Of a stretch of 64,000 bases of DNA, positions 34,578 to 45,417 are shown piece by piece; within the stretch, counting starts at the first letter, position 1; every line of letters starts with the position of its first letter. The stretch spans positions 185,176-249,175 of the forward strand of contig CAKNEZ010000022.1 of assembly GCA_930367205.1 (NCBI GenBank), read 5' to 3'. The notes beneath the pieces are model-generated. The model saw nothing but the letters and a program-made list of their open reading frames with translations. It searched no databases and had not been told where the DNA came from. Source of the stretch: Acanthosoma haemorrhoidale. Lineage: Eukaryota; Arthropoda; Insecta; Hemiptera; Acanthosomatidae. Made by a program: the position numbers and the translations under genes.

Positions 34578-35080
34578 GAATGGTTTTAATCAATACACTC
34601 TACAATATACGGTCACACTCTTATTAAAATTAAACGTCAAGTAATTTCAGGTCTATTTCACAAGCAGCAGATAATAATTATAAATAACTAAAATTCCAAA
34701 ATATAAAAAAAAGACGATCATTGAGTAAAGAGACGTCACCAATAAAATGGGGTACTTAGAAAATACTCCCCTTCAAATTCCGGGATTCAAAACTTACCTA
34801 TTATACCTAATACCTAAAATTTACCAAATATAACCACGTGTTTTATATTATCCGCCGGAATTTATAATTATCAGGCAAAGATCACTAAAGAATTAAGAGA
34901 AAAGAATGTAAGACGCAGGCAAGTGAGATGAAGTTTGTCCTGTGACATATTAGCCTAGCCTATAGACAATTTCTTACCCCTTTTTAAACTTAACTACACT
35001 AAGATGTAATATATTGTGAGATGAAGAGAATTGGTAAAACCATTCTCAACAACAATATGTGGAATAAAACTAAACCATAT
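34578..35080. promoter_or_regulatory. Upstream region of the 34.5-kb gene
   Basis: AT-rich 5' flank on the minus-strand gene's upstream side. No clear TATA box or other site can be defended. The 5' UTR would start somewhere here. Confidence 0.25.
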
Positions 35081-35084
35081 GTCG

Positions 35085-35240
35085 GAAAATGTCACTAGGG
35101 GAGTGCCCAATCACTCTAGCCCTGGTGACAAGTGCGAATTGTTCAAGTTTGTAACCTGGACAATCGTTCCAGGTCGGCGTTAATATCTGACTCCATTTCT
35201 GATAGGTATGTGCCCCGACAATGCACTATCTTCAAGAGGT
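35085..35240 (-). repeat. Repeat D, copy 1
   Basis: Its reverse complement shares TAGTGCATTGTCGGGGCACA, CTATCAG.ATGGAGTCAGATA, CGATTGTCCAGGT and CACCAGGG with 55988-56115. Moderately GC-rich. Possibly a leader or untranslated piece of a gypsy element. Confidence 0.65.
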
Positions 35241-35638
35241 ACAGAGGATTCATAAAGAATAAGTCAAAGTTTCAGAATTTGAACAGAAGCAAGTATCACT
35301 GAGTAACGGTCCCGAAAGACTGGTCGTCCGGGGCTAGCCGTCCGTTAAATATGTCCCACGCCTCCTCGGAGGGGCTGAAACAAAAAGGTTGCTTAGTGCC
35401 TGCGAGATCCTAACATGTGTTGAGGACGTGCCGATTCTCAGTAATCGGTCAGGCTGCTGACAGGACCACTTAGCCTGTGGTTTACATGTGTTAAGGGCAG
35501 CAGGCCTGGGCTGTAAGGGTCTCTCTAATTTATGACTGACAGACGTCGTCCCGTCTCGTCTCGTGTTACTTGCATCTGCGTTTATTGCTTTATTGCTAAA
35601 AGATTTATAATAATTTACTTTTGTTTATAATATATCTG
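35241..35638. other. No gene identified
   Basis: Moderately GC-rich sequence up to 35560, with short open stretches on the plus strand, but nothing I can name. Not rRNA as far as I can tell. Confidence 0.35.
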
Positions 35639-35659
35639 CAATAGCGTATAGGGTGATTT

Positions 35660-36158
35660 CCTTAAATACTAAGAATCGCCACACCATACAACTGCGTACC
35701 ACCCGCAGTCAAATGGAAAGATCGAGCGTTTTCACCGAGAGCTAAAGTCAGCCATCCAAGCTTACGGAAAACAACAGTGGACACAAGTGATTCCAACTAT
35801 TCTTTTAGGCGTACGAACTTGTCTAAATGAAGATGCGTCAGTGACCATAGCAGAGATGGTATACGGAGTACCGTTGAGACTCCCAGGCCCACTTCGGATA
35901 TACCAACATTCATCAGCATGCTGCGCCAGCAAATTGACTGCCTGCGCCGAAGACCGGTGGAACACAAAAACAGGACTACTACCTCTATCCATAAAGACTT
36001 ACCAAAGGCGACACACGTCTTTGTTAGAGTGGATCGGGTAGAGGCAAGTTTAGAAAAGCCTTATGATGGCCCATTTCTTGTCATTCGGCGAGCATATGCT
36101 ACAGAGCTGTCATATGTCCCGAAGTATGGCGGTAACGTTCAAACTTACATATATATAT
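35660..36158 (+). pseudogene. Gypsy integrase C-terminal fragment
   Basis: Plus-strand frames give SNGKIERFHRELKSAIQ, WTQVIPTILLGVRT, AEMVYGVPLRLPG (35700-35900), then after a frame change HVFVRVDRVEASLEKPYDGP (36020-36080). These are the catalytic-core end (Glu of DDE in KIERFH) and the C-terminal domain of a Ty3/gypsy integrase. No LTR or RT nearby. The fragment is bounded by a 21-bp direct repeat, CAATAG(C/A)GTATAGGGTGATTT, at 35639-35659 and 36160-36180. Confidence 0.82.
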
Positions 36159-36304
36159 ACAATAGAGTATAGGGTGATTTATCTTATGCAGTTAGCGGTC
36201 ATTACAATATTAGTGCTTACATATTTATAAATTATAAATAACTGAATAAATTGCTATATATTAACTAAATTTAAAACTAATATTTTTATTAGAAGTGGTT
36301 TCTT

Positions 36305-36530
36305 ATTAAAATAATTTTTAAGTGTATCTAGAGACTATATCGCCGCTCCTCACGACGTCCTCTAAAGGTGGAGCCCAATGCGAGGGATAGCCGGCCCGAC
36401 ATATCATCAAATCTCCAACGAATTATATTTTCAATATCAGCGATGAGCAAAATGATTACATTTAAATGAAAAGAAATTAAGTAAAATAATGATAAGGTGA
36501 GCCCAATTTTATATATTTCAAAGACAAAAT
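36305..36530 (+). repeat. Repeat C, copy 1
   Basis: About 225 bp, direct repeat of 38717-38946: ATCTAGAGACTATATCGCC, GATAGCCGGCCCGACATATC, AAGGTGAGCCCAATTTTATA. Non-coding; class unknown. Confidence 0.82.
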
Positions 36531-37448
36531 AGAGAAAGCTATTTTTTAATTAGCTAATCACAACTGGGGTTTTTCATGTCAAAGACACTACTCCAGGGAA
36601 CAGACAGAATCAAACTTGTTGAGATGAAAAAAAAATTTATAAAAATAATAGTGGGGATAACGACTGAAAGGATCACTAGTTCCGGATTAGTGAGGTCGGG
36701 ATCAGTAAATTTTTACGGCTTACTACATACAAGAGGAGGTTTTATCTGTGGGCTAAGGATAAACAAGCACCAAAATATTATTGCCGGAGTCACTCGATTG
36801 ATACAATCATTCCAGATCATGGTTGGGTTAGGAATAATGATTCATAAATAAAGTTACAGCAAGAGTCACTATTTAATTCGGAGGCAAAGTAATAATTTAA
36901 TAATATTAAATTAATATATAATATTTAATATTAAAAATAATTTATTGAACGGATCTCAGTGGATTCCTAACAAATAACGTATACCCAATATATTTTTTAT
37001 GTGTAGCTCCAAAAATAAAAAATCTTATAAAATATTGTCACCATAAATACTAGCAAAAAAGATGAGGGAAATCTCAAAAATATAATAAATAATACGTTTT
37101 GGAGCGTTTACTAAATAGCTCGGGAGATAGCTCGCTTGATGTTGAAGGGTGGATACCAGGAATGAAGCTACACTAGCGTCACCTGTGTAATCATTCGCTA
37201 ACCTGTGGGATCGAGAGGGATACAGAGATATATGCACTCATACGGGTAGGAAAATGTTTTCGGTGCGTTTAAACTATTTATACTCGATAATATATTGTGT
37301 AGTAAGATAAATGAAACATTTTTTTTGTATATTACAGGATCTGGTTTTTGAATCACTAGACGGCCATTCATCTTCTCTGAATCCAGTTCAATCTCGCAAG
37401 TGCGGTTAGGTTTGACTTGACAACTCTAGGATTTTCCCAAATTATAGC
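36531..37448. other. No gene seen upstream of the U1 sequence
   Basis: A 91-codon frame at 36576-36851 (with two MxKK-type Lys runs) resembles nothing known. The 70 bp before U1 do not contain a proximal sequence element that I can identify with confidence. Confidence 0.4.
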
Positions 37449-37610
37449 ATACTTAACTGGCGTGGGGGCCTACCGTGATCAAAAAGGCGGTTCCCCCAGG
37501 GTGAGGCTTTTACATTGCACTTTGATTGAGCTGACCCCTGCGAATACCCCAAATGCGGGTATCTCGGGCGCGTAATTTTCGGAAGTCGGGACTGCGTTCG
37601 CGCATTCCCG
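37449..37610 (+). ncRNA. U1: U1 snRNA, full-length variant or pseudogene
   Basis: U1 base-pairs with 5' splice sites in the spliceosome. The whole 162-nt RNA is recognisable: 5' arm ATACTTAACTGG, GTGATCAAAAAGGCGGTTCC (stem-loop I), ATTGCAC in stem-loop II (the U1A site), GAGCTGACCCCTGCG, then GGGCGCGTAATTTTCGGAAG (Sm region) and the terminal GACTGCGTTCGCGCATTCCC hairpin. Three changes fall in functional spots. Position 8 of the splice-site arm is A instead of C (ACTTAACTG for ACTTACCTG). The 70K loop reads GATCAAAAAGG instead of GATCANGAAGG. The Sm site is AATTTTCGG. Either a pseudogene or a variant U1 with altered specificity; flanks show neither a clear promoter nor a poly-A tail. Confidence 0.9.
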
Positions 37611-38716
37611 TTATAATTTCACCACAAACAATTAATATAAGGGAAGGTGTACAGAGGAGACTTACCTCTACTGTAGAACAACCTATAGGGTCTCCTTCTG
37701 GATGTACGCTTCCTGTTGTTTGTACTTAGTGAAAGCTTTTCATGACCCCACACCTGGTTTGTTGACTTACAGACAGATAATCAATCATCACCACCGTCTG
37801 TCTAATAAAAAATACAACAACAGCTTCAGACTCCGTCCCATCGTCGTCGTCTTACCTCTTTCTCTCTCTCTACCTAGTTACTACTACTCTACTACCCCCT
37901 CCCTACCTGATGAACTAACTGACTTACTGGCATTGATGACGAGACTCATAATTTTTCCCCTTCCCCCTCTCCGAGGAAGAGAAAATCCTCCACAATGAGG
38001 TGATCATTGTATCTCATCATCTCAATACTACGTCGTCATACCTAGCCCAACGTTTCCGTGAAAATTGATTGATTGATTGATTGATTGATCAATGTTTTTG
38101 GTACAATGAGGAAAATTCAAAATCGGATAGTTTAGTTTTTTTCTGGGCTCTACTTTAATTAAATATTTGGATAATTATGTCTAGAAGAGACTAAATATAT
38201 AAAAACTGGAAGGGGAGCTCACCGCGTATCGTATAGATAGATATAACATCGGACAGAGCATCGGCATGGGTTGATATTCGCCTGCATCCGGCTCTCCCCT
38301 GGGCAAGATGGGACCGGTCAGCCTAACGTTTCCCGCCCATCTAATGGGTCCAAGAGCAAGTGTTAATGGGACGCACCTCTGTTTCTCGGATAAGCCGAAC
38401 GATGGTCTAAAGAAATCCGAAAACTACTAGCCGTCGGGTATTTATTACAAGAGGATATTTAAGATAAATGTTTATCATCCCATAGCACTCTCTTCGGGTG
38501 TCTAAATCATTAGGAATAAATCAAACTAGTATTTTCAAGAGGCAGACGGCACTATAATTCAAAATTGCTTTCTTCATAAATAAAGCTCCGTATTATTCAA
38601 TTAGAAATAGTACATACAATGTATATATCATATAATAGTTGGATTTGGCAGCGTCGGGTAACTATAATTACCATTTCTCATTTTAAAGGATACCACAAGC
38701 GATGTTTGTTCTGGAT
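37611..38716. other. No gene identified; simple repeat
   Basis: Contains (GATT)n at about 38067-38090 and T/C-rich stretches near 37850-37990. No recognisable protein. Confidence 0.45.
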
Positions 38717-38946
38717 ATTAAAATAATTTTTTAAGGGTATCTAGAGACTATATCGCCACTCCTTACGACGTCCTCTAAACGTGGAGCCCAATCCGAGGGA
38801 TAGCCGGCCCGACATATCATCAAATCTCCGACAAATTATATTTTCAATATCAGCGATGAGCAAAATGATTTCATTTAAAAGAAAAGTAATAAAGAAAAAT
38901 AATGATAAGGTGAGCCCAATTTTATATATATTTCAAAGACAAAATA
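38717..38946 (+). repeat. Repeat C, copy 2
   Basis: Direct repeat of 36305-36530. It ends a few bases before the copia homology begins. Confidence 0.82.
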
Positions 38947-38967
38947 AATAAAGGACGAGGACGATAA

Positions 38968-41128
38968 AGTTTGCCATTTACTTATACGATGCCCCCAAAA
39001 TTTGACACGGTAATTACGGTATTGGAAACATCAGATAAAAAACTAACAATATAGTTCGTCAAGAGCAAACTTCTGGATGCAGAGTTGAAGATTAATAATA
39101 CTAACGCTGTTACATCTCCTTCGGAGGAGTTTTCGTTAAGAGCTAAAGTTAAACGGTGTTTCGGTTGTGGAAATACGAATCATTTAAAAAATTCGTGTCC
39201 AAGAATTAAGAATAATGGAAGGTATAATTTCCCGCCAAGCGGGGGAAATTTCCCACCGAGAGAGATAAGTTATTCGTCAAGAGGAGGCAGTTACCCCCCC
39301 AAGAGGTGAATATCAACCAAGATATGACGATGGCTATTTGGCTGAGACCGAAATGAATCACAAAGACGTGACATTTATAGCATTATCTACGGAGCTCGCT
39401 GAGGAAAAACCAAGTAGACATAGTTATGTTAATTTCATACTGGACAGTGGAGCGAGTCATAATTTATTTCGAGGTGATGCATTGGATTTAATGTCAGAAG
39501 TGAAGTGTATTGAACCAGTTCCAATAAAAATTGCTGACGGCTCTAATATATTTGCTAAGAAAGAAGGTATCCTTGAAGTGTATTGCAATAAAACAGGCTT
39601 GAAGTTCAAAATAAACGGACTGATTGTGGACAACCTTCCGTATAACCTCTTATCAGTTAAGAAGATAAACAAAGCAGGTTACGATGTCGTATTCACAAAC
39701 AGTGTTGCAAAAATTATGATGAAACCCGAACCAATTATTAGTGAAATGTGTAACAATCTTTTTGTGTTCCGTTTTAAACTTAATATAAAAAGAAATGACT
39801 GTTTACTGTCCCAAAAATCGGATGACTTGTGGCATTTAAGACTCGGGCACTTAAATCGACGTGGACTACAACTTTTGAATCTACCATGCTCGGATAGAGT
39901 ATGTGATTCCTGTCATAAAGGTAAGGCGGAAAGACACCCTTTTAATAGAAAAGAATACCCACGATCTACACGAATAGGCGAACTAATTTACACAGATGTT
40001 TGGGGACCTGTCAATGAAAGAACAATGGACGGCGAAAGGTATTACTTGTCAATATTTGATGATTTCTCTCATTTTACAACCATTTATTTACTTAAAGAAA
40101 AACCAGATGCTGAAGAAAAATTAGTGGATTTTTATAGAATGATGAAGAATAAAGGAATCAATGTATCAAGAATCCGTTCTGATAGGGGTGGAGAGTTCCG
40201 ATCAAACAAATTTAAGGAGTTTTGCCGATTTAATGGTGTTGTACATGAATTTACAGCTGGGTATACACCTCTACTGTGTGGAGCTGCGGAGAGGTTGAAT
40301 TTGACACTTCTTAATAAGGTGAAAACAAAGTTCAGTAATTTGCCAACGTATCTATGGGGGGAGGCGGTTCGCATCGCAGCATATCAACTTAATCGATCCC
40401 CTACAGTCGCACTGAATGGCCGGACACCTGCTGAAATGTTTTATGGTAAAAACGATTTGTCGAAGCAACGGGTTTTTGGATGTAAAGTCTGGTACCTTCA
40501 ACTGCCAAAGGGAAGCAAACTTGAACCTAGAGGTCGGGATGGACGAATTTTTGGTTATTCTGGTGCTGGATATCGGATTTGGGACCCAGAGAAGGGTGAG
40601 ATAATTATTTCTCGTGATGTGAAGTTTGACGAGACACAGATTAACTATTTGGAGAATAATTCTCAGACACCTGCATATGTTCCATCTAATGAAGAAGACA
40701 ACAAAGAGGAAAATGAAAGGGAAGACACAGAGAAGAATGTACTCTCAGACAGTGAAGAAGAGTTCTACGGATTTGAGGAAGAAAACCGTGATAGAAAGAA
40801 AATTAGACCAGAAAGGCAAAGAAAAATTCCTTCATACCTTAAAGACTTTCATCTGCATACAGCCTTTTGTCTGTTAACTGAGGATGATCCACAAACTTAT
40901 GCGGAGGCAGTAAAAAGGGGTTGGACTGATGCTATAAAGAAAGAGTTGACTGCACATGAGGATTTCAAAACTTGGACACCTGTTGAATAGATCCCATCCA
41001 CTTCAAAACCTATTGAGACAAAGTGGTTATTTACAACCAAAAGAGATGGGACTTTACAAACATAGCAGACATTTTTACTAAAGCACTCAATAGCAATAAA
41101 TTTTCATTTTTTAGATTTCAGCTTTGTT
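38968..41128 (+). pseudogene. Copia gag-pol with reverse transcriptase deleted
   Basis: Ty1/copia polyprotein. Gag end: MPPKFDTVITVLETSDKKL with an in-frame TAG, then zinc knuckle CFGCGNTNHLKNSC (39154-39195). A run of 8 C near 39292-39301 shifts the frame into pol (39338-40990): protease LDSGASHNLF; integrase zinc-binding HLRLGHLNRRGL...CDSCHKGK; DDE core around DVWGP, FDDFSHFTTIYL, SDRGGEFRSNKFKEFC, GAAERLNLTLLNK; then an acidic linker. A TAG at 40988-40990 interrupts the start of RT (IPSTSKPIETKWLFTTKRDG). At about 41057 the sequence jumps to the last residues of RNase H, TNIADIFTKALNSNKFSFF, ending in TAA. So the RT and most of RNase H are deleted precisely in phase. 5' LTR absent. Inactive. 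Confidence 0.9.
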
Positions 41129-41230
41129 TAAATTAATTTTTTGTTGTTTGCTATTACTCTTGTTTTATTTTTATTAATTGGTACAATTTCAAGTGATTTG
41201 TTGTTTGTGTTTTATACATGGACTTGAAAT

Positions 41231-41402
41231 TGAGAGGGGGTATGAGAGTTCTTTGTATATATGTTGTTATCATTGATATACAGTTGGCATTGGCGAGACT
41301 TGTATGGTGTGAGGGGTTCTCTCGGATGTGGAGGTTCAGGTTCACTGTGCTTAATAAACAGGGTTACAGTAAAGTGTGTTATTTGTTTGTCCTATGAGAC
41401 TA
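41231..41402 (+). repeat. Copia polypurine tract and 3' LTR
   Basis: TGAGAGGGGG (polypurine tract, 41231-41240) is followed by an LTR starting TGAGAGTTCTTTG at 41243. The LTR includes AATAAA near 41352. Its right end is uncertain because gypsy-II sequence begins around 41403-41430. Confidence 0.65.
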
Positions 41403-41409
41403 CTATTTA

Positions 41410-44003
41410 TTCTAAGACTTAGATAATATGAGAAAGATTACGATAGAAAGACTGATAGAAAAGTACAGTACAGTATTTGCAGGAACAAATATGATGTGGG
41501 CACGGTTAAGGATTACGAAGCTAGAATTGACTTACTGGTGGACAGATTCTGCAGCAAAAGGCCGTATAGATGCATTATAGCAGATAAGAAGAAAATAGAA
41601 GATCAGGTGGCAAAATTATTACAAAATGATTTAATTGAAGAGTCTTATAGTCCATTCGCAGCCCCCGTGACCCTAGCATTCAAAAGAGATGAAAACAAGC
41701 GATCAAGATTATGTATAGATTTTCGTGAATTCAACAAACTAGTTATACCACAAGCTCAACCATTCCCATTAATAGATGATTTAATAATACAAACAAGAAA
41801 CTGCAAATACTTCACCACACTAGATATAAATACCGCTTTTTGGTCAATTCCATTACGCATTGAAGATAGACAGAAAACAGGATTTGTCACACAAGAAGGG
41901 CACTTCCAATGGACATGCCTACCCTACGGTTTAAATACATCACCAGCTATTTTCCAAAGAATTTTATCCAACATCTTAAGAAAGCACAATTTAAAAGACT
42001 TTTCAGAAAATTATATAGATGACATCTTAATTTTTTCGAAATCATTCACAGAACATATAGAACATATAGAAAAAGTAATAAAAACAATAGTCAATGAAGG
42101 TTTCCGATTAAAATTAAAAAAATGTACATTTGTAGCAGAATCAGCAAAATACCTTGGACACATAATACAACACAATACAGTAAGACCAATAAAGGACAAC
42201 TTAATTTCAATAAAAAACTTTCCAACTCCAAAAACCCAAAAGAACATCAGACAATTTTTAGGAAAAATTAATTTTGATCACGAGTATATACCAAAAAGCT
42301 CGATATTGCTAGATCCACTGCATAAATTATAAAGGAAAAATGAAAAATTCTTATGGACGGAAGAGTGTGAAAAATCCTTTGCGGAAGTAAAGAAATTGCT
42401 ATGATCCCAACCAGTGTTAGAAATATTTGATAATGATTTACCAATAAGAATTTATACAGATGCATCTCTAGAAGGTATTGGTGCAGTTTTGAAACAAGTG
42501 CAAAGCAATGGAAAAGAAAAGCCCGTAGCATACTTTTCAAAAAAATTAAGCGAACCGCAAAAAAGGAAAAAAGCAATTTATTTAGAGTGTTTGGCAATCA
42601 AAGAGGCATTAAAATATTGGCAATACTGGTTGATTGGAAAAAAAATCACTGTATTTTCAGATCACAAACCATTTGAAAATTTAAACATAAGAGCAAGAAC
42701 GGATGAAGAACTTGGTGAATTAACTTACTATTTGTCACAATACAATTTTGAAATTAAATACATTCCAGGAAAGGATAACACCGAAGCAGATAGTTTGAGC
42801 AGAAACCCGGTATTAGAACCAATTGAAAATAAAGAAGAAATCCTAAAAATAGTTAATTTGATAAAAATACAAGAAATTAAAAAAGATCAAGAGGAAAATA
42901 GAATATTACAAAACAACAAAACAAAATTAATAGAAAAAGATGGAGTGTTCTATAAAAAAGTAAGAAATAAAGAAAAGATAATTTTATCTGAAAACTTAAG
43001 TTTAGAATTCATTAAAGAAATACATTCTGAATGGTGCCATATAGGAAATAAACAAATGATGAATAGGGTATGCCCTTATTAAACAGCAAAAAATATAACA
43101 CCAAATATTAAAAAAAGTACGTTAAACCTGTGAAATATGTATTAAAAACAAATCCAGAGGGCAAGAAAAATATGGGCTAATGTCACAACTAGGGCCAGCA
43201 ACAAAACCATTCAAAATAATGTCAATCGACACTATTGGAGGTTTTGGAGGACAACGATAAGATACCTCCACCTGCTTATTGACCACTTCACAAGATATGC
43301 ATTCATTTCAACATCAAAAACTCAGAGTGCCACTGACTTCATCAAGTTAGTAAATAATGTGCTGGAAACAGACAAAATAGGAATAATACTTACAGATCAA
43401 TACCCAGGAATCAACTCAAGACAATTCAAAGATTTCCTAAGGGAAAAGGAGGTTCGATTGATATTTACAGCAGTTAATGCACCCTTTTCCAATGGTTTAA
43501 ATGAGAGACTAAATCAAACTCTTGTCAATAAAATCAGATGTAAAATGAACGAAAAAGGGAAGAAAAGAGCCTGGACAACAGTCGCTAAAGAATGTGTGGA
43601 TAAATATAATGAAACAGAACATACAGTAACTGGTTTTCCACCCAAGTATTTATTAGATGGCACAGATACAAGCATTTTACCTGAATAATTAAAAAACGGA
43701 AACAATAAAGAAAACTGGATGAATGACAGTAAATTAGCCTTAGAAAGAACAAAAAAGTCTCATAAATATAACAAGAAAATATTTGATAAATCAAGAAAAC
43801 AATGGGAATTTAACACAGGAGATACAGTATATATAGAAAATGGCAACAAATTAAACAGGAATAAACTAGATGAATTAAAAATTGGCCCCTTTGGAATAAC
43901 AGAAAAGATATCAAATTCAATATATAAAATATAAACCGGAAGAGGAAAGCAAGAAACTGGATTCTTTCACATAACAAAATTACTTCCGATATTAACAGAC
44001 TGA
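41410..44003 (+). pseudogene. Gypsy-II pol: RT, RNase H, integrase
   Basis: A/T-rich Ty3/gypsy pol lacking gag and protease. RT from about 41590: KLLQNDLIEESYSPFAAPV, SRLCIDFREFNKLV, FTTLDINTAFWSIPL, LPYGLNTSPAIFQR, catalytic YIDDILIFSK. RNase H from about 42440: IRIYTDASLEGIGAVL, FSDHKPFENL. Integrase zinc site: HSEWCH... CEICIKNK; core ISTSKTQSATDF, LTDQYPGINSRQF, VNAPFSNGLNERLNQTL. Tail to about 44003, LLPILTD-stop. Breaks: in-frame TAA at 42330, TGA near 42402, TAA near 43080, two small frameshifts around 43129 and 43250, and TAA near 43686. Most of the coding region stays in one frame, so decay is moderate. It begins immediately after the copia 3' LTR, at the RT N-terminus. Confidence 0.9.
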
Positions 44004-44016
44004 AAATTTTCACCTC

Positions 44017-44325
44017 AGAGAGGGGGATGTAATGAAAGTGATCTCTCTTTCATTTGAATTTGCCGAGCTGCTTCCACTGGCTACCTGCCTGGAGCAGCAG
44101 TTATCAGATAGAGAAGGTTATGTGAGGTAACAGAACATGTAAATAGTGTGTATAGAGAATGGATAGTTAGAAACTGTAATTGTCGTTTCTTTGTTTACAG
44201 GTAAAATTGTGTAAATCAATATTAATAATTGTTATAATATAATATATAGTGAATACAATTGCTAACTTTGTTTACGGAGAAACTGATTTCAGTTTATTCA
44301 CCCCACCTTCAATAATTGTCTTACA
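44017..44325 (+). repeat. Gypsy-II polypurine tract and 3' LTR
   Basis: AGAGAGGGGGA (44017-44027) precedes an LTR that starts TGTAATGAAAG (44028) and ends GTCTTACA (44325): ~298 bp with perfect TGTAA/TTACA ends. It is followed by a (TA)n run. No matching 5' LTR is present in the window. Confidence 0.82.
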
Positions 44326-44640
44326 TATATATATATATATAAAAGTTAAAGTCAGAGGTAGCTCTGTATTGTAAACTAATGCGATCATGGGGCGTAAACA
44401 TCCCATGATCCCGTATATGTCAGATTACAAAGAGAAATAAAGACAGTCTATTTCGAGAACTGGAGTTAGTCTTATGTTTTCTTTCTCTTTATCACATTTT
44501 ACCTGGTGGCAAATAACTGGAGCCGAAACCCGGGTAGCTATCGTTTTTTTTCTCTCTTATTTCGTCTCTCGGTTTTTTTTTCTCCTTTTTTTGTTCTCTT
44601 ATATTACGGGAATGCCGGAGGGAGTACTTAGACCAGAGGT
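44326..44640 (+). repeat. LTR and leader of a third LTR element
   Basis: Between gypsy-II and the gag reading frame: an AATAAA near 44438, ending TTATCACATTTTACC, then TGGTGGCAAATAACTGGAGC (44502-44521), the place expected for a primer-binding site. The tRNA cannot be assigned confidently. Confidence 0.5.
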
Positions 44641-45417
44641 GCTCAACGCAGCAGCGGATATACCAAAGCTCCCCCAAACAACTATGGTGGCCACTCATGC
44701 CAATACTATGGCCTGGATGAAATTTCAGGCAATTACGGCTCAAGATTTAAGAAAATCGATCTCCGATCTGGAGAGATTTGCAGGAGAGACCGGGAAACTG
44801 AACCACTTCCGGAAGGAAGGTGACAGGCTGATGACGCGAAAAGAAGGAAATCGAGTGGAAGACCTTATCACCAAAGGAGACGCTGAGAGCAGCGCTCGTG
44901 TTTAGGGTGAAGCGAAGTATCCTGAATATGATTCAGGCCGACAGATAAAGAGGCCATCTGCCAGCTGCAACATCTGCAAGATTGCACTTCATCAGCAAAG
45001 CTTATCAAGTCTCAGCTTCCTATATATCATTCCTCTTTTCCTCTCACGTCCACTTCCTTTCTGTACTGTTACTAGGCCCGTCACTCTGACAATTATTATC
45101 AGTTATAGTTTATGTTTGTAAAGTTCAAATAAATCTTTTTAAAAACTCCCTCTGGTCTTATCAAGATTTAACTGACGAAGAGACCCTATGGAGTACCGTA
45201 AAATAACGGTTAAAGAAAGCGTTCGGAGGGGGAAGATGGACACCCAAAGAGGATATCTTCAAGATGTTCCGGGAGATAAAGAAGCCCCACCAGACGAACG
45301 GGCAGTATACGGGAACACTCTTAGCGAGATACAATAGTATCACCGAGATGATGAGGGATCCCGTGAGCGCGGCCGAGGTTCAATGGATGGAGGCGATTGT
45401 TTCCGGAACGCCGTAGA
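44604..45417 (+). pseudogene. Retroelement gag, split into two parts
   Basis: Part one, 44612-44905: MPEGVLRPEVLNAAADIPKL, then MKFQAITAQDLRKSISDLER, ending in TAG. Part two, about 45175-45417: FGGGRWTPKEDIFKMFREIK, QYTGTLLARYNSITEMMRD, SAAEVQWMEAIVSGTP-stop. They look like consecutive portions of one Gag capsid region interrupted by ~260 bp (44906-45170) that contains an AATAAA. Beyond 45417 the content flips to integrase on the opposite strand. Confidence 0.6.

Noticed and set aside
35241..35560. GC-balanced stretch considered as rRNA fragment
   Set aside because: No stretch matches conserved 18S, 28S or 5S segments that I know.
37380..37448. Promoter (proximal sequence element) of the U1 sequence
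   Set aside because: Only weak resemblance to known insect elements, and the element is lineage-specific, so it cannot be called.
38067..38092. (GATT)n array as a possible CRISPR or satellite
   Set aside because: Simple tetranucleotide microsatellite without spacers.
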